From contig JANFAH010000202.1 of NCBI GenBank assembly GCA_024663395.1, positions 1 through 27,252 of the forward strand: a stretch of 27,252 nt of DNA, given 5' to 3'. The translations under genes were made by a program, and so were the position numbers. The DNA is from Pisolithus tinctorius. Taxonomy: Eukaryota; Basidiomycota; Agaricomycetes; Boletales; Pisolithaceae. Below the pieces are notes generated by a model. It searched no databases, was not told the origin of the DNA, and worked only from the letters and a program-made list of their open reading frames with translations. Below are positions 10,009 through 20,414 of the stretch, piece after piece (the stretch's first letter is position 1; every line of letters starts with the position of its first letter).

Positions 10009-11018
10009 TTCTGCGCCTTCAAAGGATCTCCTCTTTCACTTATAAATTCATCGATTGAATCACGACGATGGGAAGTTGACTGTTACCTATCTACATCCAG
10101 TTACTTAAAAAGTCGCGTGGTGCCACAAATACACTTTGCGCGCTGCTGGTACATGGTGTTGACCACTTCAGACAGTTCAGAATTCAGAACCACTCTTGTC
10201 GATGCAGTCAGTGTCAATTATTTCCTTGAATCCGGCGCGTTGTCCCTGTAGTCCTCAGGAGCTGTGTCATCTCTTGAACCGGCACTTCAAGTTCTTGTTC
10301 CGCTTTACCACAGCAGTGCGACAATATAGTATATTCTTTCTTCGGAAGGAGGAGCGTGGATAATAAGTCGCATCTTCCAGCTGTGACCGATGCATGAATC
10401 AAGAAAGACCAACACCCGGGACACTTACTGGAACGATAAGCGTCAAAGTAGGTAGTAAGGAGAGGAAAGGCGCTGGTGGTAGTAACAAGAACGGCCGACA
10501 GGGCAACTCAGAGAAGAACGAGTTGTTCGACAGAATTAAGTGGCAGTGGTTGAGGCACGAGCTCGCGTTCTCTAGTCACGCCACCTGGCCAAACCATCGA
10601 TTTTCTCGCGAACAGTGTTCTCAAGAATCGCAAGCCCCGACAATCCATCGTTACTCACTAATCAGGTCTCGGGACAATCTAGGATGAGACCGCAGAGGTA
10701 AATGTGCGATGACGCCCGGGAGGGACGTCTTACCGGACGGAACAGGAGCCTATCGAGTTGCGCGGAACCGGTGTGCAATGTGTACCGGGGTAACTTACTT
10801 TGCGATAGGAGGTGATTTCATTAGACGAGGTATTATCAGGGTAGGTATGTAAACCTGGTCAATTCTATTGCACTATTGTCTACGGCTTAGCTTGCAACTC
10901 GTCTCATATTATAGGAAATGGACATCTACCATTAGGAGGCTGTGTTACTTCGAGGAACTAGCCAATACATGTTGACTACATTCCTATTAACATCACGATT
11001 GTTACTGATCCGTTCAAT
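10009..11018. other. intergenic region, no gene seen
   Basis: It lies between the end of the AlkB-like gene and the 3' end of HET copy 1, so it should hold both 3' UTRs. The longest frames (about 97 codons at 10394-10687, plus) have no recognisable domain or supporting splice pattern. Confidence 0.45.
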
Positions 11019-14000
11019 TCATCCAGGCAAAGGACATACTACTGATATGGAAGGCATTTGATGGTTTGTACCTCGGATGGTCGCTTGGGTGTCGAGAGTG
11101 GGGGTGCCCCGCGACATCGTCGTAGCTGACCACTTGATCTGCTCTGTGGCCCGGGAAGCAAGCAACAACTGATGCTTTGATGTGCCCGCTCCTGCATCAA
11201 GCATGATCCTGGGTAATGTACGATCAGTAATTCTGTCGTAGCCCCTTACCGAATGGCTCATCTACCGTTGCAAGTGAGCTTGATCGTCGTCCACGTTTGT
11301 AGATGTTCTCTCAATAATATTTCTAATCTCAGACAAACCCTGGTGACGGCAGTTACGATGACCTTCCGGTAAACGCAGTACCACCTACCAATAAATTTCC
11401 TTCTTCCCGAATGTAACTCACGACCTAATCCATGTCAAATGACATTTAAAGGAACAAGGGACTGGGCTTGCCTCTGGCAATAGTTGGTCCACTTCGGCAC
11501 AGATACCGCACCAACAAAGCCACAGGATCTATTAGCGGACAGTCAGCGTCGAAGGGAAACAAACTTGATGCCGCCCTTACCTTTCCTGCGACGTCCTCCT
11601 GCAGTGCTCGCTGTTCATCATCGTCCTCTGTTACATCGAGTTTCGCTCGTAGAACCCTTAGCTCTTCCATCATAGCACGGGTATTAACCTGTCTACATAC
11701 GATATTCAGGGGGTGGGCTACCGAACGTTAGTAGGTATTAGTGCTGACCTGTCGTAATCAACATGGCTCGATTGATTTGTGTCTCTGAAACCAAAACATG
11801 GTGAATCATAGAAAGAGGAAACAATTCGAGCACCCACGAGTACTCGTGCCCCATGTATGCATTGAAGAAAGTAGCACCAATGTGTTGGAATAACTGTTTG
11901 TGATTAGAATTAGCTTCAATGCTTTCTGACAGAACACAATATTTACCCCAGCAGTCAGTGTTCGTGATATGCACTTCACCTCACGCTCCGTTTCTCGCAT
12001 CTCGTCGACATACCGACGTGTCGCGCCATTCCCTGTGCAAAGAGCCTGGCATTTCTTGCGCAACATAGGTAACACTGATTCAAGGCGTGGGTCCCGTCTA
12101 GCCTTGGATTGGTGCTTGCTCTTGAATGGGTTACGCCTTATCGCCCAAGTGACGAACGACAAATTCGGTTGATGTGCTAATAAACCATCCTCTGACGCTG
12201 CTGGTGAGACGGACCGACCTTCCGTCGTGCCTACAGAAACCTCGCTGTGCAACTCGGTTTCTGTCATCGAGGGGAGCATCTCGAACCAAGATATCTCTCC
12301 GACCTGCATTTCGAGGGCATAAACAGGACAGGGTATTGAAAGGCTAAACACGCACGTAATTCCTCAGGTATTTGAGACCGAACATGTCCGAAAGGAACTC
12401 AATCGCTACATCCTTCTTCTGTTTGCTCTGCTGCTATCGTAAGAAGGTTTCCGTGTATTGCACATAGTTGACAAACGCACTGCGGGCTGATGTACGCTCG
12501 CTATGGAGTAAAAGTGTTCCCTAAATTTTGAAACATCACGTTAGTGACAGAAAAGGGCCGCAATGTACTCACTGGATATTTTTGAGCTGGTTCCTTCTCT
12601 GCGTACAGGCTAACTCTCGTCGCCAAACCTGTGGGCTCGCGAGGGTGCATAAGGGGGTTAGGGTGCCCGGCACCGTGAATTGTTTGCTGCCGTCCGGTGC
12701 GGAGTCTGACAGGCAGGATCAAACTGTAGTTAGGACACGAACATTTGCAGAAAGCTCACCACCTCCGGAATCTCTTCGCTTTCCTCTATTGTCAACCCAA
12801 TAGACATCTAAGCATTGTATGACTATCACCACCAAATGCTTCTCTGCAAGACGAGAAGAAAAGGCTTTTGGCAGCAGCACAAAATTATCGTTGGCAGGAA
12901 GCGAGAGGCCCTTCGGTTGACGCAGAGCCAGGTGTTTGTGCTTGTCGTGACATGCCACGACATCATTCTGATACCGTAAATCAGACCACCAACGACGTTG
13001 GATGCTGGACACGCTAGAGACCACTGGGTGATAAGCTAAGTGCGTGAGATCGATGCCAAGTGCCTCCATATCTTCAAAGATATTCCCATCACGTTTAAAA
13101 CTGCCATTGGAATAGTTGCCATAATCACCCAGCTGTTTATATCAACCTCAAGACAAGTACGGAGATGCACGATTATGACGCACTGTAATAGGTTGACCAG
13201 AGAACTTGCCGAGCCGTACCAACCATCCATCCAGCTCCAACTGATATGGGTGGGGAAGTGTCTTCAATAGCCCTGGCATATCAAGGCCATCCGCATCATT
13301 CTGATGTAATACAAATGGTCAGGTCCACCCACATAGGAGCCGAAAATTACCAACAGATGTAGCCGTCCATCGGTGGGGACCATCACAGCAACCAGGACAT
13401 TGTACGACATCAACCATCACTTTGAAGTTGTCTGTGTCCCATCGACCCCATACCACCTTTGCAGCCCAGATTGACCGGGGCAGATGGGCATGCTTGACAA
13501 AGTTGATACAATGGTGCTTGTCTGCTCCAGAGTACTTGGGCATACTCTGTGCATGTTCTGAGCGTGCATTCCACATTCGTCGATATGCTTCTGTGGCAAA
13601 GTCTGACCATGGTGTCCAGTTCACCTCTTGAGTTGCAAGGCGTTCATCGTAGGTAACATGCACCCATCCCTGGCCAAGGTAGTATCCGAGACCAACTGCA
13701 AAGCGAGATCTTGCATTGTCGTTAGCATAGACTATGATGATGAGATCATCTGTGAAGGACATGAGTGAGACGGCATCGCCTGTGAATTGGCGCGGGAAGG
13801 TGCCACAGCGGGTGAAACCATAGTGTGAAGTGTTCTTGTCGTCAAGTGCAAAATCGCGGTGCATCTCATTGGCATCTTGATGATGCGCGAAATGGAGAGT
13901 TCTGAACTCTGGATATGCATTGGGAATGCCAGTAGTGGCAAAGGTCCTATCAAAGCTAGACCCAGATGATACCAAACCGATGGTAACCAGGTTTTCGTCA

Positions 14001-15139
14001 GTACTGCTACATGCCAATATTGCCCTAAAGTGGAATGGGGAGTCGCGAAGGGGGTGGTTGGGTGGTTGCACTTGGATACCCGCGTTGCTGACAGAGAATG
14101 TGCAATGTTGTTGGCTAAGCGCAGTATCACGCAGGGCCGCAAGTTTGCGTCGATGTGCTCTTCTGTTGGTCCCGAGAATGGACCGCGGTCTGTCCAGATG
14201 ATTGTCATCCACGTACTTCACGGGTTTATCAGCGAACTCGTCAAAGTCGACCCTCCTGATGCGGCCACAGTGCCGAAAGTCACTGGGATCTTCGGCCAGC
14301 ACACTACCTGGGCGTGGCATTGCCGGGCTCCATGCAAATATGCTGTGATCGCTGGACACCCGAATTATTTCCAGCTGTAGTCGCTGAAATGCCTTCTCCC
14401 CCTCGCCATATAACATCGGCATATTCACGCCGAACAGCCCCATCAACGAATATGCCCGATCCTCCACTCGTGTCGTCCTCCTGTCGGCTGCCCAAGACAT
14501 GATTTGAGCAACACTGAGGCGCTTAGCAGCCAGACCACCCCTCAAAACTTCGCGTGGAATTTGTGTGATTCTCTCCAGCGTAGGTGCAAGCCGTCGTTTG
14601 TTACCAATGCATGTCCAGTCCCTGTTGAAGAACTCGAGACGTTTCGGTGCAATGAGTTCCTGGAGTGTCCAGCCTCGTATGAACCACTCTGGCCAACCTT
14701 TGGACTTGTGAAACTTGCCATCATCTTGCTTGGTGGGGAAGGTTGGCTTGTCAACATCATGAAGGTATGCATAGCACACTTGCGCGTTCTGGTACCATCG
14801 ATACATCGAATTCATGGCTTCTGATAGTTCCGAGCTGCTCCTCTTATCGAGGCAGCATGTATCGATCCACAACCACTCGTAGCCATCCCTCATCGCCTGT
14901 TCGCATCCCTTGATGATCTTCCGGAAGCCATCGCACCGCCTAATTTCTTCCCACTCGTGTTTCTCCATCTTCGTGAGCCCAACCATCTCTTCGTACCTGA
15001 TCTCGCTCCCCCAGCGATGTGACACTATGGCATATCTTGTAGTATGGTCATCAAGCTCCTTCATGACTTCGGTTTTGAGACCAGCTCGTGGGACGCCCTT
15101 TTCCAACTCGAGAACAACTTCCACGTTCAAAAACTTCAT
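11019..15139 (-). CDS. HET-domain protein gene, copy 1 (C-terminal part disrupted)
   Basis: HET-domain proteins act in heterokaryon incompatibility and programmed cell death. Minus-strand exons inferred by matching to copy 2: 15139-13355, 13300-13184, 13132-12760, 12705-12573, 12520-12356 (disrupted 5/6), 12303-11947, 11893-11838, 11784-11749, 11692-11581, 11528-11472, 11424-11389, 11339-11266, 11208-11019. Exon 1 codes 595 residues. The HET domain spans about residues 36-175 with SHRWG (40-44), WIDTCCLDKR (91-100) and GWTLQELIAP (156-165). The exon ends with a CPGCC motif (581-585). Introns are 47-57 bp. If intron 1 is retained the frame stops at 13319, giving a 606-residue product. Lesions: a TAG at 12434-12436 where copy 2 has TGG, and about 70 bp missing relative to copy 2 around 12495, which also shifts the frame. 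Intron 11425-11471 begins with GC. The gene may make only a truncated HET protein, or be a pseudogene. Confidence 0.8.
12434..12436 (-). other. nonsense codon in HET copy 1 exon 6
   Basis: The minus strand reads TTA CGA TAG CAG CAG, while copy 2 at the aligned site (17474-17472) reads CTA CGA TGG CAA CAG. The frame beyond the stop is still similar to copy 2 up to the shared GTGCGT donor, so this is a point mutation (Trp to stop) in an otherwise preserved exon. Confidence 0.75.
14615..15034 (-). other. HET domain of copy 1
   Basis: This interval approximates residues 36-175 of the copy 1 product, the HET domain (Pfam PF06985 type). All three canonical blocks are present and intact: YAIVSHRWG, the WIDTCCLDK block followed by MNSMYRWYQNAQVCYAYL, and RGWTLQELIAP. 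The sequence looks functional, unlike the exon 5/6 region further downstream. Confidence 0.85.
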
Positions 15140-16010
15140 CTTACTAGAAGGTCAATGTAAAGCTCAGTATCGATAATTACTAGTCGCTGCACATACTCCC
15201 CAGAAGTCCTGAGCCTACAATGTGAATCTTTAGGCAGCTAGCATCCAGTGTGGGGCGAAGAGCAAATGGAAGGCACGGCCTGACACCTTTGTCGTGGTCC
15301 CATGGAAGGCTATTCGGGAACAGGACAAAATTTATGTAATTTACGACTACGATTGGAGTGCCAAAATCAAAATCATGGGCAACCCCCCCTCTCCCGAAGT
15401 TATCGTCGTATATTCCATGTATTGCAGCACAGTCTAGTCGCCAAATCGATCAGTAAGGTACACAACTCCTCACTTACAGCTGCTTTGGATTCTCCAACCC
15501 AAAATAGATATCCACGGAGTTATCCTAAAATGAATCTACTATGTGTGCGCGCTTTCGTGTATGCACACTCCTGCGCCTTTCTGCACCCGAATCTCTGGTT
15601 AGTATGCTGATGTTCGTCATTGCCCTTGAGACGGACCACTATCCTGCTCATCCGGACTGTCTCGTAAAAGAGACTTACAGAGGCTTCTTCTCGAGTGGCA
15701 TGTATGTCGGCACTTACGCTTTGCACGATGACCGCTTTCGACCCAGCATCCGATGGTGTGATCAACAAGAGTCTTTTGAGGGGCTGTTTTATCAGCTCTG
15801 ACTCCAATGAGACTGTACATCGAGGAAATGTGAAGAAAAAATATTCTGATACAGGACGAGCAACCATTGGTGAGTAGAGTACGGAATGCTTCGCGACCCC
15901 TTTACCGACAGGTTGATCAGGCACCTCAGGGTCAGAGAAATATCGGTAAACTCTACAGTTACACCGGTATCATTATCGACGAGTTGAATTTATCCGACAA
16001 AGTCAAGGAC
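15140..16010. other. spacer between the two HET copies
   Basis: This 0.87-kb spacer holds the promoter of copy 1 and the 3' end of copy 2. Similarity to the region upstream of copy 2 is visible only for the first 60-70 bp. Short open frames on both strands at 15520-15924 have no recognisable product. No terminal repeats or transposon features were seen at the junction. Confidence 0.5.
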
Positions 16011-19000
16011 CTACCTGGCAATACCCACACTTGCTAATGCACCGATGGGGAAGGTATTCGAGAATCTACAACAAGGATGGTATCTTGAGTATCGAGGCCT
16101 GGGGTATCTCTCGAAACAAGTTGTACCTGGCCACTTGATTTGCTCTGCGGCCCTCGCAGCAAGCAATAATTGGTGTTTTGAGGTGCCTGCTCCTGCATCG
16201 AGCATGATCCTGTGCAGAGTGTGATCAGTAGCTTATATCACGGAACAATAATGCCCACCGTCGCATGTTGGCTTGATCATCGTCCAGCTCTACGTACTCT
16301 TTCCGAGCAATAATGAGGAACTGAAGCATCCGTAAACCCTGGCGATGGCGGTTACAATGACATGCAAGTGTGTCGTGATACCTACCTTCATATTTCCTTC
16401 TCGCCGGATATAACTCGCAACCTGAACCTTGTCAAATGAAAACTATAGAGATGATAATGCTGGCATACCTCTGGTAACAGTTGTTCCGCTTCTGTGCAGA
16501 TCCCACACCAAGAAAGCCACAGTATCTGGTAATGAACAGGCCATGAGCTTCAGAAGGTAACAACTCGATAATGTCCATATACCTTTCCTGTGATGTCCTC
16601 CTCCAGTGCTCGCTGTTCATCATCATCCTCTGTTGCACTGAGTTTCATTTGGAGTACCCTTATCTCTTCCACTACGGTGCAAGTATTAGTCAGCCTGCAC
16701 GTATGATAGTTAGAGGGTGGACTACTACACGTTAGTAGGCATGGTGCTAACCTGTCATAATCAGGATGCTTTGCTGGTAGTCTGGAACAAGAACACAATG
16801 AATGATAGAAAGAGAAAAAACTCCAGATGGAAAAGGCACTCACGAGTCTTCATCAGCAATGTATGCACCGCTGAAAGCAACATTGATATGTCTGAGTAGC
16901 TTTTGGTGACTAAAGTCAGCCCGAGTTTCATTTAGTCGATGGTAACACTGACGCCAACACTTAGAACTTGGGATATGGACTTGACTTCGCACTCCACTTT
17001 TTGTTTCTCATTCGGAGGGAATGCAGCACCTGGTACATCAAAAACTTGGCACCGCTTGTGAAGAAGAGGTAATACTGCTTCGAGACGTGGGTCCTGCCCA
17101 GCCTCGGATTGGCGCCTGCCCTTGAATGCGTTACGTGTCATTGTCCAACTGGCGAACGACAATGTTGATTGGGGTGCTAGCAGACCACCTGTTAAAGCTT
17201 CATCTAAGTTTGTGGAGGAACGTACTTAGTGTGACAGGCTGATCCTGCATGTTGCCTATGGAAACCTCACCGCATAACTCGGTTTCCACCATCGAGGGGA
17301 GCCTTTTGAAGAATGTTATCTCGCCGACCTGCATTTTGAGCTTGTGAACAGAACACGAACCGATGAGATATTCAAAGGTTAAATGGTACGCACATAATTT
17401 CTCAGGTACTCGAGACCGAAAATGGCTGAAAAGAACTTGATAGCTGTGTCCTTCTCCTGTCTATTCTGTTGCCATCGTAGGTGCGTGTCCATTAGTTTCA
17501 GATAGCTGCCTAACGCACCACAGGCTTGTGACGAGCTTCAGTTCGCTACGAATAATGTGATCAGCACATACAAACCCTAAGCATAATATAATTAGTTACC
17601 AGATTCACCAGGGCGAAAAAGTGTTCCCTACACTCCCAAACAGAACATCAGTAATACCACGCAAAGTAATCCACATTGGACTTGCCGAATACATTTGAGC
17701 CGTTCCCTCCTCTCTAGACAAGCTAGCCCTCTTCGCCAAACTTGTGGACTTGCGATCGTGCATAACGGAGTGAAAGTCATTGGTTCTGTTGAGTGATTGA
17801 CGCTGTCCGATACCGAGTCTAACACTCAAGGTCAAAAGGTGAGCAGGGCGCTATCGTTCGCGGAAAACTCACCGCCTCCCAGATCCCTTCGTTCTCCCTC
17901 ATCATCAACCCCATAGACATCTGAGCATTGTATGACTGACGTCACCAAACATTTTCCCACAAGACGAGTAGACAAAGCTTTCAATAGCAGCACAAAATGA
18001 TCGTTGGCGGGAAGAGAGAGGCCTTTCGGTTGATGCAGCGCCAGGTGTTTTTTTTCATCATGATATGCCATGACAATGTCATCTCGATCCTGTAAATTAG
18101 GCCAACAGTGCTCGATGCTGGACACACACAGGGCCACCGGGAGATAAGCTAAATCTGTAGAGTCAATGCCAATTGCCTGCATATCTTCAAATATATTTCC
18201 ATCACGTGTAAAATCATCATTGGAATAGCTGCCATAATCACCCAGCTGTTTATATCGACCTCAGGACAGATATGAGGATGCATGTCATGACGCACCGTAG
18301 TCTGTTGACTAGAGCATTCTTCAAGCTGTACTGACCACCCGTCCAGTACCAATTGATATGAGTGACACACTGTTTTCATCAGCCCTGGCATATCAAGACC
18401 ATCTCCATCGTTCTATGATAATATGTATCGTTAGATCCGTATGCATACAAGACGGAAAACACCAACAGATGTTTCCACCCACTCACATGGGCCACTACAA
18501 CAACCAGGGCATTGCTCGACATCAACCATGACATTGAAGTTGTCTGTGTCCCACCTACCCCATACTACCCTTGCGTCCCAGATTGACCGGGGTAGGTGGG
18601 CATGCTTGATGAAGGTGTCGCAGTGGTGCTCTTTGTTGTCTGCTCCAGAGTACGTGGGCATAGCCTGAGCAAGTTCTGCACGCACATTCCACATTCGTTG
18701 ACATGCCTCTTTGGCGAAATCAGACCATGGTGCCCAGTTCATCTCTTGAGTTGCAGTGGATTCATCGTGAATGACGTGCACCCATCCTTTGCCCAGGTAG
18801 TACCCGAGGCCAACCGCAAAGCGAGATCTGGCATCATCATTGGCATAGACTATGACTATGAGATCATCTGTGAGGGACGTAAGTGTGACAGAGTCGCCCG
18901 TGAACTCGCGCGGGAAGGTGCCACAGCGGGCGAAACCACAGTGTGAAGTGTTCCTATCATCGAGTGCAAAATCACGGTGCATCTCATTAACATCTTGGTA

Positions 19001-20254
19001 ATGAGCAAAATAGAGCGTCTTGAACTCTGGATACGTCTTGCGGGTACGAGTAATGCGGAAGGACCTTTCAAAACTGGACCCAGAAGATACCAAGTCGATG
19101 GTGACCAGATCTTGACCAGGGTATGTGCATGCCAATACAGCCTCGAAGTGACATGGAGACTTGCGAGAGGGTAAGATTGGTAACCACACCTGGATGCCCG
19201 CGTTGCTAACGGAGAATGTGCAATGCTGATGGCTGAGTGCGGTGTCACGCAGTGCCGCAAGTTTGCGCCGACGAGCCCCTTTGTTGATCCCGAAAATGGA
19301 CCGCGGGCTGCCCAGATCAACATTGCCCACGTACTTGACTAGTTTGTTGGCGAACTCGTCAGATTCGACCTTCCTGGCGCGACTACAATTCCAAAAGTCA
19401 CTCGGATCGTCTGCTAGGACACTGCCCGGTCGTGTCTCCGAGCGTGGTTTCCATGCGAATATGCTGTGATCGTTCGATACACGAATGATTTCCAGCTGTA
19501 GCCTTTGGAATGCTTTCTTCCCTTCCCCGTACAGCATCGGCATATTCACGCCAAATAAGCCCAACAACGAGTACGCTCGATCCTCCACTCGCGTCGTCTT
19601 CCGGTCGGCTGCCCACGACATAATTTGGCCGACACTAACACGTTTTGCGGCCATGCCATCTTTCAAAACTTCACGCGGAATTCTTGTAATTCTCTCCAAC
19701 ATGGGTGCAAGTCGTCGTTTGTTGCCAATATACCTCCAGTCCTTGTCAAAAAATTCAAGGTGTTTCGGTGCGATGAGTTCCTGGAGTGTCCAGCCCCGTA
19801 TGAACCACTCTGGCCAACCATTGGACCGGCTGAATTTGCTAAGATGTCGTCTAGGAGGCAGGGTTGGCCTGTCAAGGTCGTGGAGGTATGTATAGCACAC
19901 CTGAGCATTCCGGTACCATCGAAACATCGAGTTAATGGCCTCCGATAATTCTGAGCTGCTCCTCTTGTCAATGCAACACGTATCGTTCCACAGCCATTTG
20001 TAGCCATCTTTCATGGCTTGCTCGCAACTCTTAATGATCTTCCGATAGCCCTGGCGCTGCCTGATTTCTTCCCTCTCGTGTTCCTCCATCTTCATCAGCC
20101 CAATCATCTCTTCGTAACTGACCTCGGCTCCCCAGCGATGTGAAAGTATGGCGTATCTTGTAGTCTGATCATCGAGCTCCGTTATGATTTCGGGCCTGGC
20201 GTGTGTGATGCCCTTATCCTGGTCGAGAACAGCTTCTACGTTTAATAACTTCAT
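16011..20254 (-). CDS. HET-domain protein gene, copy 2 (frameshift in exon 7)
   Basis: Paralogue of the neighbouring gene with matching structure. Exons (minus): 20254-18467, 18412-18296, 18245-17873, 17818-17686, from 17627 (exon 5, end unclear), about 17513-17394, 17328-16953, 16899-16844, 16781-16752, 16694-16583, 16525-16469, 16421-16386, 16338-16259, 16209-16011. Exon 1 codes 596 residues; an upstream ATG at 20269 would add five. HET blocks: SHRWG (38-42), LWNDTCCIDKR (88-98) and GWTLQELIAP. The second block has Asn (residue 90) where copy 1 and the usual motif have Ile. A CPGCC motif again ends the exon. Intron 1 uses a GTTGGT donor; if retained, translation stops at 18431. Intron 4 (17628-17685) begins GC where copy 1 has GT. 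Exon 7 is 376 nt, not a multiple of three (357 in copy 1), with the frame switching near 17211-17225. Exon 5/6 does not join in one frame. Confidence 0.8.
17205..17225 (-). other. frameshift site in HET copy 2 exon 7
   Basis: Upstream the frame encodes VGEITFFKRLPSMVETELCG and matches copy 1; it then runs to a stop in the old frame. Downstream the match resumes in another frame with LTGGLLAPQSTLSFASW, equivalent to DGLLAHQPNLSFVTW of copy 1. The exon is 19 nt longer than in copy 1, which is 18 plus 1. Confidence 0.7.
19733..20155 (-). other. HET domain of copy 2
   Basis: This interval approximates the HET domain of copy 2. The order and spacing of blocks match copy 1 (YAILSHRWG, the DTCCIDKRSSSELSEAINSM block, RGWTLQELIAP). 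The Trp-Ile-Asp triplet preceding the double Cys is Trp-Asn-Asp here, an unusual replacement of a buried hydrophobic residue by a polar one. Confidence 0.85.
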
Positions 20255-20387
20255 CTTCCCAAGGGGCATTTCCAGGTTCAATTTTACATCAATAATTAGA
20301 GGCCATCACACGTACCCCTGGGCGCAGGAAGTCGAGAGGGAATGACTGTCTTCCGTCTAACAGCCTTGGCCAGCTGAAAGGTTGTGG

Positions 20388-20414
20388 ATTACGTAATATA
20401 TATAATATCACGTG
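20388..20414. promoter_or_regulatory. palindrome-rich upstream element of HET copy 2
   Basis: Within 27 bp lie the perfect palindrome ATTACGTAAT (20388-20397, a bZIP-type core), a TATATATA run (20397-20404) and CACGTG (20409-20414, an E-box). It is about 135-160 bp upstream of the ATG at 20254, a plausible promoter position. The equivalent place upstream of copy 1 lacks this arrangement. Function is inferred from motif shape only. Confidence 0.4.

Larger units (their letters stand above)
11019..15210 (-). repeat. tandem duplication unit 1
   Basis: The whole HET gene plus about 60-70 bp upstream of its ATG is repeated at 16011-20325 in the same orientation, offset about 5.1 kb. Exons 2, 3, 4, 8, 10, 11 and 12 have identical lengths in the two units (117, 373, 133, 56, 112, 57, 36 nt) and introns differ by only a few bases. 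By eye, protein similarity over the HET exon is high but far from identical, so the duplication is not recent. Confidence 0.85.
16011..20325 (-). repeat. tandem duplication unit 2
   Basis: Second copy of the HET unit (see unit 1). Similarity extends through all exons to the terminal exon, which starts with IMLDAGAGTSKHQLLLA in both copies, and through about 60-70 bp upstream of the ATG. Beyond these limits the two units diverge. Confidence 0.85.

Noticed and set aside
13319..13354. Codons 13354-13319 as the natural C-terminus of a 606-residue HET protein
   Set aside because: Both copies have a 54-bp intron here whose splicing, in phase 0, leads to conserved downstream exons. I keep termination here only as an alternative product.
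15140..16010. Transposon or terminal repeats at the duplication junction
   Set aside because: No inverted or direct terminal repeats, transposase, reverse transcriptase or target-site duplication could be seen; unequal recombination is the simpler explanation.
20255..20281. Start of HET copy 2 at 20281
   Set aside because: That codon is TTG. The ATG at 20254 aligns with the start of copy 1, with 20269 as a minor alternative.
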